From positions 1 through 64,000 of the forward strand of contig NZ_MEDO01000009.1 of NCBI RefSeq assembly GCF_001724815.1: a stretch of DNA of 64,000 bases, given 5' to 3'. Below, piece after piece: positions 44,348-50,819 of this stretch; within the stretch, counting starts at the first letter, position 1; the number at the start of each line of letters is the position of its first letter. The DNA is from Arenimonas sp. SCN 70-307. GTDB lineage: Bacteria > Pseudomonadota > Gammaproteobacteria > Xanthomonadales > Xanthomonadaceae. Position numbers and translations under genes: made by a program. The notes under the pieces are model-generated. The model was not told the origin of the DNA. It made no database searches and saw nothing but the letters and a program-made list of their open reading frames with translations.

Positions 44348-44670
44348 GGCGGGTGCGCTGGCACCCCCTTGCGCTGGGCGATGTCTCCGAAGCCGCGGCC
44401 TGGTATGGCGTACAAGGCGGCGTTGCGCTGGAGACCGCCTTCGCCGACGAGCTCGAAACGGCCCTCGGGCGTCTCGCCAGCAACCCAGGCATCGGATCGG
44501 GCCGGTACGCCGATCTGCTGAGGATCGAGTCGCTGCGCCATTGGCCGATGCACACGTTCCCCCACCTGATTTTCTACTTCGACCGCGAACCCCATCTCGA
44601 TGTGTGGCGCGTGCTGCATTCGCAACGCGATGTCGCCGGATGGATGCACGGCTCCAAGGAACCCAAATGA
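44344..44670 (+). CDS. ParE/RelE-superfamily toxin
   Basis: A 108-residue protein of the ParE/RelE fold: RVRWHPLALGDVSEAAAWY at the start, a central PGIGSGRYADLLRIESLRHWPM and the terminal strand LIFYFDREPHLDVWRVLHSQRD, which is the typical ParE ending (YRV..d.v.v.rvlH..rd). ParE toxins poison DNA gyrase, but target cannot be proved from sequence. GTG start overlaps parD; the stop overlaps the ATG of prpF, and the prpF ribosome-binding site AAGGA (44656-44660) lies inside this gene. Confidence 0.88.
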   Translation: MRRVRWHPLALGDVSEAAAWYGVQGGVALETAFADELETALGRLASNPGIGSGRYADLLRIESLRHWPMHTFPHLIFYFDREPHLDVWRVLHSQRDVAGWMHGSKEPK

Positions 44671-45860
44671 CCCACGCACCGCAGCTCAAGATCCCCGCCA
44701 CCTACCTGCGCGGCGGCACCTCCAAAGGCGTGTTCTTCCGCCTCGGGGACCTGCCCGAAGCCGCGCGCGTGCCCGGCCCGGCGCGCGATGCGCTGCTGAT
44801 GCGCGTCATCGGTTCGCCCGATCCGTACGGCAAGCACACCGACGGCATGGGTGGCGCCACCTCGAGCACCAGCAAGTGCGTGATCCTCAGCAGGAGCACG
44901 CAGCCCGGCCACGACGTGGACTACCTCTACGGCCAGGTGTCGATCGACACCGCCTTCGTGGACTGGAGCGGCAACTGCGGCAACCTCAGCACCGCCGTGG
45001 GCCCCTTCGCCATCGCCAACGGCTTCATCGACAAGTCGCGGCTGCCGGAGAACGGCGTGTTCCCGGTGCGCATCTGGCAGGCCAACATCGGCAAGACCAT
45101 CGTCTGCCACGTGCCCATCACCAACGGAGAAGTGCAGGAAACCGGCGATTTCGAGCTCGACGGCGTCACCTTCCCGGCGGCCGAGATCGTGCTCGAGTTC
45201 ATGGACCCGGCCGACGAGGGCGAGGACGGCGGCGCGCTGTTCCCGACCGGCAACCTGGTGGACGTGCTGGAGGTCCCGGGCGTGGGCAGCTTCGAAGCCA
45301 CGATGATCAACTCCGGCATCCCGACGATCTTCGTGCGCGCCAGGGACATCGGCTACACCGGCACCGAGCTGCAGGACGCCATCAACGGCGACCCGGCCGC
45401 GCTCGCCCGCTTCGAAACCCTTCGCGCGCACGGCGCCGTGCGCATGGGCCTGATCAAGGACGTGGGCGAAGCGGCCAAGCGCCAGCACACGCCCAAGATC
45501 GCCTTCGTCGCGCCGCCCGTTGATCACGTCGTCAGCAGCGGCAAGCGCCTCGCCGCCGCCGACATCGACCTGTGCGTGCGCGCGCTGAGCATGGGCAAGC
45601 TGCACCACGCCATGATGGGCACCTGCGCCGTGGCCATCGGCACCGCCGCGGCCATCCCGGGCACGCTGGTGAACGAGGCCGCCGGCGGCGGCCCGCGCCA
45701 GGCCGTGCGCTTCGGCCACCCCAGCGGCACCCTGCGCGTGGGCGCCGAGGCCGCCCACGAGGGCGGCCAGTGGGTCGTGCGCAAGGCCATCATGAGCCGC
45801 AGCGCCCGCGTGCTGATGGAAGGCGCGGTGCGCGTGCCCGCCGACAGCCCGCCGGCGTGA
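44667..45860 (+). CDS. prpF: 2-methylaconitate cis-trans isomerase
   Basis: Converts trans-2-methylaconitate from AcnD to the cis isomer, which a regular aconitase then hydrates. The 397-residue protein has the PrpF signatures PATYLRGGTSKGVFF at the N-terminus, GNCGNLSTAVGPFA with the catalytic cysteine region, and the C-terminal GTLVNEAAGG. The frame is open upstream, but the ATG at 44667 has a proper AAGGA and gives the family's length. Its start is fused to the toxin stop (ATGA). Confidence 0.95.
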   Translation: MTHAPQLKIPATYLRGGTSKGVFFRLGDLPEAARVPGPARDALLMRVIGSPDPYGKHTDGMGGATSSTSKCVILSRSTQPGHDVDYLYGQVSIDTAFVDWSGNCGNLSTAVGPFAIANGFIDKSRLPENGVFPVRIWQANIGKTIVCHVPITNGEVQETGDFELDGVTFPAAEIVLEFMDPADEGEDGGALFPTGNLVDVLEVPGVGSFEATMINSGIPTIFVRARDIGYTGTELQDAINGDPAALARFETLRAHGAVRMGLIKDVGEAAKRQHTPKIAFVAPPVDHVVSSGKRLAAADIDLCVRALSMGKLHHAMMGTCAVAIGTAAAIPGTLVNEAAGGGPRQAVRFGHPSGTLRVGAEAAHEGGQWVVRKAIMSRSARVLMEGAVRVPADSPPA

Positions 45861-45883
45861 ATCGTCCGGGACCGGCAATTATG

Positions 45884-45949
45884 TATCAATTATTCTCATA
45901 TTGATAATATTGTGGCGGCTGATATTATCGATTTTCCCTAAATTGATAA
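45884..45949. promoter_or_regulatory. AT-rich repeat array before the Fic gene
   Basis: A 70-bp stretch of very low GC. TATCAAT (45884-45890) is inverted at ATTGATA (45900-45906), and ATTGATAA recurs at 45942-45949, 42 bp away, which is four helical turns. A second perfect 8-bp inverted repeat (GATAATAT at 45903-45910 with ATATTATC at 45922-45929) lies between. The array probably holds the promoter and operators of the Fic gene. Confidence 0.55.
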
Positions 45950-45954
45950 CTGCC

Positions 45955-47292
45955 GTGGCCATCCCTGAGTCCCCGCCCAGCCTAGCCGACCTTGCCCGGA
46001 CCGACCCGGCGGCGTTTGCCCGTGCGTTCGCGCTCCAGGCGGGCCTCGACGACATGCGCTACATGCACTGGGACGAACTGCGGCACCGGCCACCGCCGGC
46101 CGGCGCCACCTCTTCCGACTGGTGGTTCGCCCTGAAGCTCCGGCGCACGGGCGCACTGCGGCCCCTGCCATTCACTGACCGTCACGGCAATCCGTTCCAG
46201 TTCGGTATGACCGACTGCATCGTGGAGCTGTTGCACCGGATCGACATGGCCCTGGGTGGCAGGCGTGACGCCCTCAGCGGGTTGGCCACCAGCGAGATGC
46301 GCGATCGCTATCTGGTCAGCGGTCTGATCGAAGAGGCCATCACTTCGAGCCAGATGGAAGGTGCCTCGACCACCCGACAGGTCGCATCGGAAATGCTGCG
46401 CTCGGGACGCGCGCCGCGGACCCCGAGCGAACAGATGATATTCAACAACTACCGAGCCATGGAGTTCATCCGTAGCCAGGACCGGGAAACACTGACCCCG
46501 GCGGTAGTTCGCGAGATCCAGCGCATACTCACCCTGCACACGCTGGAAAGCCCCGAGGACGCCGGTAGGCTGCAGCTTCCGGGGGAACCGCGCGTCAAGG
46601 TCATGGACAACATCGATGGCGCCGTGCTGCATGAGCCGCCAGATGCCTTCGAGCTGCCGGAGCGCCTTCAGCGGCTGTGCGATTTCGCCAACGGCCAGGC
46701 CCACCACCTCGGTTACGTGCATCCCGTGGTGCGCGCGATCCTGCTGCACTTCATGCTGGCATACGACCACCCGTTCGTGGATGGCAATGGCCGCACGGCG
46801 CGGGCACTTTTCTACTGGGGCATGCTCAACCAGGGCTATGAACTGGCTGAATTCCTGTCGATCTCCCGTGTTCTCAAGCAAGCCCAGGGCCAGTACAAGC
46901 GGGCCTTCCTGCATACCGAGACCGACGGGAACGACGTCACCTATTTCGTCATCCACCAGCTTCGTGCCCTTGAAAAGGCGATCGATTCGCTGCGGGCGTA
47001 CCTCGACGAGAAGACGAAGCAGCTCGAGCAGATCGACCGGCGCATGCGCGCGGAGCAAAAACTGAACCACCGACAGCGGGCCTTGTTGGCCCACGCGCTG
47101 CGCCACCCTGGCTTTCGTTACACCATCGAGTCCCATCGCGCGAGCCATGCGGTTGCCTTCGCAACCGCACGTGCCGACCTCCTCGAATTGGCGTCAAAGG
47201 GCTTTCTCGATGAACGGGAACGCTCGGGGCGAACCCGAATCTTCTCGGCCCCCGCCGATCTTGGGAACCGTCTGGGCGCAGCGCCGGCGTGA
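45955..47292 (+). CDS. Fic domain protein (class II, probable AMPylator)
   Basis: Transfers AMP (or a related group) to target proteins. The 445-residue protein has the core motif HPFVDGNGRTAR beginning at His272. An inhibitory helix SSQMEG ([ST]xxxE[GN]) lies upstream of the core, which places it in class II, where the glutamate blocks ATP binding until released. An N-terminal Fic_N-like domain and a C-terminal winged-helix region (RQRALLAHALRHPG...) frame the core. Start is uncertain: the GTG at 45955 avoids the AT-rich control region; the frame is open to a TTG at 45901. Base use is less GC-biased than neighbours, suggesting transfer. Confidence 0.88.
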   Translation: MAIPESPPSLADLARTDPAAFARAFALQAGLDDMRYMHWDELRHRPPPAGATSSDWWFALKLRRTGALRPLPFTDRHGNPFQFGMTDCIVELLHRIDMALGGRRDALSGLATSEMRDRYLVSGLIEEAITSSQMEGASTTRQVASEMLRSGRAPRTPSEQMIFNNYRAMEFIRSQDRETLTPAVVREIQRILTLHTLESPEDAGRLQLPGEPRVKVMDNIDGAVLHEPPDAFELPERLQRLCDFANGQAHHLGYVHPVVRAILLHFMLAYDHPFVDGNGRTARALFYWGMLNQGYELAEFLSISRVLKQAQGQYKRAFLHTETDGNDVTYFVIHQLRALEKAIDSLRAYLDEKTKQLEQIDRRMRAEQKLNHRQRALLAHALRHPGFRYTIESHRASHAVAFATARADLLELASKGFLDERERSGRTRIFSAPADLGNRLGAAPA

Positions 47293-47348
47293 ACCGGCGC
47301 ACACGCGCGCTCGGTTAAACTCCGCGCAACACACTGCAGGAGCCCGCC

Positions 47349-48038
47349 ATGTCCCTTTCCGGAAAGACCATCGCCGTCACGGGCGCCTTCGGCTTCCTCG
47401 GCAGCGCGGTGGTCCAGCGGCTGCTCGCGCAGGGCGCCACCGTCGTCGCCATCGACGTGGCCGCCGCGCCGCGCGACCCGGCCTCGCTGGGCGCCGCCCA
47501 CGTGCACGGCGGCGTCGACCTCGGCGACGGCGCCGCGGCGAAGGCCGCCTTCGACGCCATCGCCCGCGCCCACGGCGGCCTGCACGGCCTGGTGAACATC
47601 GCCGGCGGCTTCGCCTGGGAGAAAGTGCAGGGCGGCGCGCTCGCCACCTGGGACAAGCTCTACCAGATGAACCTGCGCACGGCCGTCGCCGCCACCCAGG
47701 CCGCGCTGCCGCACCTGCCGGACGGCGGCCGCATCGTCAACATCGGCGCCAACGGCGCGGTGAAGGCGGGCGCGGGCATGGGCGCCTACGCCGCCTCGAA
47801 GGCCGGCGTGATGCGCCTGACCGAGGCGCTGGCCGAGGAACTCAAGGACCGCGGCATCACCGTCAACGCGCTGCTGCCCAGCATCATCGACACGCCGGCC
47901 AACCGCGCCGACATGCCCGACGCCGATGTCGGCCGCTGGGTACAGCCAGCGCAGCTGGCGGCCACCATCGCCTTCCTGCTTTCGGACGAGGCCGCGGCCA
48001 TCACCGGCGCCCTGATCCCGGTGACCGGCCGGGTCTGA
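47349..48038 (+). CDS. Short-chain dehydrogenase/reductase, atypical
   Basis: A 229-residue SDR. It has active-site YAASK and the family fold, but two deviations: the cofactor motif reads TGAFGFLG (TGxxGxxG, as in extended SDRs, rather than TGxxxGxG), and the position 13 residues before the active Tyr, normally the catalytic Ser, is Ala (in NIGANGAVKAG). The usual NNAG is NIAGG. Activity may be altered or lost, or the role may be structural. CAGGAG precedes the ATG. Confidence 0.82.
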   Translation: MSLSGKTIAVTGAFGFLGSAVVQRLLAQGATVVAIDVAAAPRDPASLGAAHVHGGVDLGDGAAAKAAFDAIARAHGGLHGLVNIAGGFAWEKVQGGALATWDKLYQMNLRTAVAATQAALPHLPDGGRIVNIGANGAVKAGAGMGAYAASKAGVMRLTEALAEELKDRGITVNALLPSIIDTPANRADMPDADVGRWVQPAQLAATIAFLLSDEAAAITGALIPVTGRV

Positions 48039-48149
48039 GCCCGTGCCGGCTCCACGCCGGCTTCACATCCCCGGGTGAGACTGCGGCAAGGGCGTCCGCG
48101 CCGCGGATGCCAGCGCGTTCCCGATGACAAGGGAGCAGGGGAGCAACAC

Positions 48150-49472
48150 ATGAAGTCGACCGGGAAGCTCGCGTCGTCGCTGGTCCTGGGGGCCGTCCTG
48201 GCCGGTGCGCCGGCGGCGGCGCAGGACGCCATCGTGTTCCAGGGCGTACGCGTGTTCGATGGCGTCGGGCCGGCGCTGAGCGAGCCCACCAACGTGCGCG
48301 TGAGCGGTAACCGCATCGAGGCCATCGGCCCGACGGTATCCACCGAGGGCGCGCGCGTCATCGACGGCCGGGGCCGCACCCTGATGCCCGGCCTGATCGA
48401 CGTGCACGTGCACATGACCTTCAGCGCCATGGACATGGCCACGCTGCAGTCGCCCGAACTCACGCCCGAGTCGGCGGGCCGCGCCGCCGCCGTGGGCGCA
48501 GAGCAGATGCTGCTGCGCGGCGTCACCAGCGTGCGCGACATGGGCGGGCCGGTCTTCCCGCTCAAGGCCGCCATCGACGCCGGCAAGGTGAAGGGCCCGC
48601 GCATCTGGCCCTCGGGCGCGCACCTGAGCCAGACCTCCGGCCACGGCGACCTGCGCGCGCCGCACGAAGGCCCGCGCCGCTTCACCGGCAAGCTCTCGCG
48701 CGCCGAGCAGCTGGGCGCCACCTGGATCGTCGACGGACGCGACGACGTGCTCACCGCCACGCGCGAGAACCTGCGCTTCGGCGCCAGCCAGATCAAGATC
48801 ATGGCCGGCGGCGGCACCAGCTCGGACTACGACCCGCTCGACGTCACCCAGTACACGCTCGACGAAATGCGCGCCGCTGTCGAGGCCGCCGACGACTGGA
48901 ACACCTACGTCACCGTGCACGCCTACCACGCCAGGTCGGTGCGCCGCGCCATCGAAGCCGGCGTGAAGTGCATCGAGCATGGCCAGCTGCTCGACGACGA
49001 GACCCTGGCGCTGATGGCCGAGAAGGGCGTGTGGCTGAGCCTGCAGATGCTGCAGGAGGATTCGGAAACCATGGCGCCCTCGCGCCGCGCCAAGCGCAAG
49101 CCGGTGATCGATGCGCAGCAGCACGTCTGGGCCCGGGCGAAGGCCGCCGGCGTGAAGCTGGCCTGGGGTACCGACATCCTGTTCGATCCGGCGGTGAACA
49201 AGGAGCAGACCGCCTACCTGCTCCGGCTCAGGCCCTGGTTCACGCCGGCCGAAATCCTCAAGCTCGCCACCCACGACAACGCCCAGCTGCTGGCGCTTTC
49301 CGGCCCGCGATCGCCCTACCAGGGCGAGCTGGGCGTGGTGCGCGAAGGCGCGCTGGCCGACCTGATCCTGGTCGACGGCGACCCGCTGGCCAATCTCGAA
49401 CTGGTCGCCGACCCGACGAGGAATTTCGTCGTCATCATGAAGGACGGCGCCCTCATCAAGGAGCCGAAATGA
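48150..49472 (+). CDS. Exported metal-dependent amidohydrolase
   Basis: A 440-residue hydrolase with a signal peptide (KLASSLVLGAVLAGAPAAAQ), so probably periplasmic. Metal ligands of the amidohydrolase superfamily are visible: DVHVHM, the carboxylated lysine region QIKIMAGGG, HAYHARS, CIEHGQLL and the final Asp in WGTDILFD. The pattern is that of the imidazolonepropionase-like group that includes Xaa-Pro and Xaa-Arg dipeptidases. Start is set at 48150 by the signal peptide. Its stop overlaps the start of the barrel protein gene. Confidence 0.88.
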   Translation: MKSTGKLASSLVLGAVLAGAPAAAQDAIVFQGVRVFDGVGPALSEPTNVRVSGNRIEAIGPTVSTEGARVIDGRGRTLMPGLIDVHVHMTFSAMDMATLQSPELTPESAGRAAAVGAEQMLLRGVTSVRDMGGPVFPLKAAIDAGKVKGPRIWPSGAHLSQTSGHGDLRAPHEGPRRFTGKLSRAEQLGATWIVDGRDDVLTATRENLRFGASQIKIMAGGGTSSDYDPLDVTQYTLDEMRAAVEAADDWNTYVTVHAYHARSVRRAIEAGVKCIEHGQLLDDETLALMAEKGVWLSLQMLQEDSETMAPSRRAKRKPVIDAQQHVWARAKAAGVKLAWGTDILFDPAVNKEQTAYLLRLRPWFTPAEILKLATHDNAQLLALSGPRSPYQGELGVVREGALADLILVDGDPLANLELVADPTRNFVVIMKDGALIKEPK

Positions 49473-50191
49473 AAACCACGCCGCTGCTGCTCGCCCTCGC
49501 GCTCGCCGCGCCCGCCCACGCCGACGAGGGCGAGTGGACGGGACAGGTGACGCCCTACCTCTGGGGCTCGGCCCTGGGCGGCACGCTCACGCCCTTCACC
49601 GGCGCGCCCACCGTCAGCATCAACAAGTCCTTCAGCGAGGTGCTGGAGGACAGCGACGGCGCCTTCTTCATCTCGGGCTTCGCGCGCCGCGACCGGCTGG
49701 TGCTGCTGGCCGACTTCAGCACCTCGTCTTCGTCGAAGGAGGGCCGGGTGCCGCCCGGTGTCCCGGCCGAGGGCAAGCTGGAGCAAAGCTCGCTGACGCT
49801 GGCCGCGGGCTGGCGGGTGATGGACGAGGAGCGCTTCACGATCGACCTGCTCGCCGGCCTGCGCCGCTGGGACATCGATGCCCAGGTGGACGTGCCGCTC
49901 GTGGGCGTGTCGCGCTCGCCGGGCCTCACCTTCACCGACCCGCTGGTGGCCGCGCGCGCGAACATCGCGCTGTCGCCGAAGTGGTCGCTGCTGGGTTACG
50001 TCGATGCCGGCGTCGGCGGCTCGGGTTCGGATAGCACCTACCAGTGGCTCGCCACGCTCAACTACCAGCCCGGCGAGCGCTGGGTCTTCAGCGGCGGCGT
50101 GCGCGTGCTGAGCCTCGACTACCGTGACGGCGGCACGCGTCTCGACGCGCGCCTGGCCGGCCCGCTGCTGGGCGCGAGCTGGCGGTTCTAG
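49469..50191 (+). CDS. Predicted outer-membrane beta-barrel protein
   Basis: A 240-residue exported protein: signal peptide MKTTPLLLALALAAPAHA, then alternating polar/apolar segments typical of beta strands (WTGQVTPYLWGSALGG, FTIDLLAGLRRWDIDAQV) and a C-terminal strand ending in WRF, the usual signal for BAM-mediated insertion. It follows the amidohydrolase with a four-base overlap. No specific function recognised; the N-terminus resembles the DUF481/OmpW-like small barrels only loosely. Its TAG stop shares the palindrome CTAG with the opposing gene's stop. Confidence 0.78.
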   Translation: MKTTPLLLALALAAPAHADEGEWTGQVTPYLWGSALGGTLTPFTGAPTVSINKSFSEVLEDSDGAFFISGFARRDRLVLLADFSTSSSSKEGRVPPGVPAEGKLEQSSLTLAAGWRVMDEERFTIDLLAGLRRWDIDAQVDVPLVGVSRSPGLTFTDPLVAARANIALSPKWSLLGYVDAGVGGSGSDSTYQWLATLNYQPGERWVFSGGVRVLSLDYRDGGTRLDARLAGPLLGASWRF

Positions 50192-50688
50192 CCCGCGTCG
50201 TCCGCGAGCACGTGCGGGGGCCAGCACGGCGTGAGCCCGCTGCTGGCCAGCGGATACGCGCAGGCCGCGAGATGGGCGCTGCCATCGGCCTCGATGCGTA
50301 CCCAGGCGGCCTGGCGGAAGCGACGCGCCAGCGCATCCACCGGCTGGCCCTCGCCGCCGATGACCAGGAACCCCGGCTCGTTCCAGCTGCCGTCTTCGCT
50401 GCCGCCGTCGGAGGGCAGGCGCGGCAGGCCGAGCGCGTCGATGGCTTCGGCGAGCGCGGCGTTCGCGGCAGCATTCTCCTGCGCCGACTGCGTCTGCCCG
50501 AACGGGTTCTCGCCGGTGACCAGGCCGCCGTGCGTGGCGCCGTGGCGCGCGAGCACCGCGGCCATGGCGGGATTGGGCTGGCCGAGCTGCAGGTCGATGC
50601 GCTGGCCCTGGTCGTAGACGCGGTAAACGGCGTCGGCGAAGGCGGCCATCATGGCGGGCGGGGGTGGGTAGGTGGCGTGTGGGCTCAT
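50188..50688 (-). CDS. DUF3293 family protein
   Basis: A 166-residue cytoplasmic protein. The arrangement GLVTGENPFGQTQSAQEN, then a GSWNEPGFLVIGG segment and ALARRFRQAAWV matches the DUF3293 family of uncharacterised proteobacterial proteins. The frame extends into the repeat upstream, but MSPHATYPPPP at 50688 is the reasonable start. It converges with the barrel protein gene. Confidence 0.75.
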   Translation of the reverse strand: MSPHATYPPPPAMMAAFADAVYRVYDQGQRIDLQLGQPNPAMAAVLARHGATHGGLVTGENPFGQTQSAQENAAANAALAEAIDALGLPRLPSDGGSEDGSWNEPGFLVIGGEGQPVDALARRFRQAAWVRIEADGSAHLAACAYPLASSGLTPCWPPHVLADDAG

Positions 50689-50700
50689 GCGAAGAGCATA

Positions 50701-50796
50701 CCCCTCTCCCCAACCCCTCTCCCGCAAGCGGGAGAGGGGCTCAAAGCGCGCTTGTCTCCCCTCTCCCGCTTGCGGGAGAGGGGCCGGGGGAGAGGG
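50701..50796. repeat. Palindromic repeat, copy 1
   Basis: A 96-bp element made of two perfect hairpins (CCCCTCTCCCGC 50714-50725 with its complement 50728-50739; again 50758-50769 with 50772-50783) and complementary outer ends (CCCTCTCCCC and GGGGGAGAGGG), so the whole can fold as one long structure. It lies between the DUF3293 gene and the esterase-monooxygenase gene. Similar elements recur at 51707-51797 and 53257-53352. Confidence 0.9.
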
Positions 50797-50819
50797 CCGC
50801 TTTTCGCTATCCTCCCCCC

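Noticed and set aside
41325-44555. A 1076-codon frame opposite acnD and parDE
   Set aside because: Antisense to a clear aconitase-family gene, with Ala/Gly/His-rich sequence and no motif.
50664-50819. N-terminal extension of the esterase-monooxygenase frame through repeat copy 1
   Set aside because: The peptide is only the translated palindrome; the ATG at 50820 begins the conserved esterase N-terminus.
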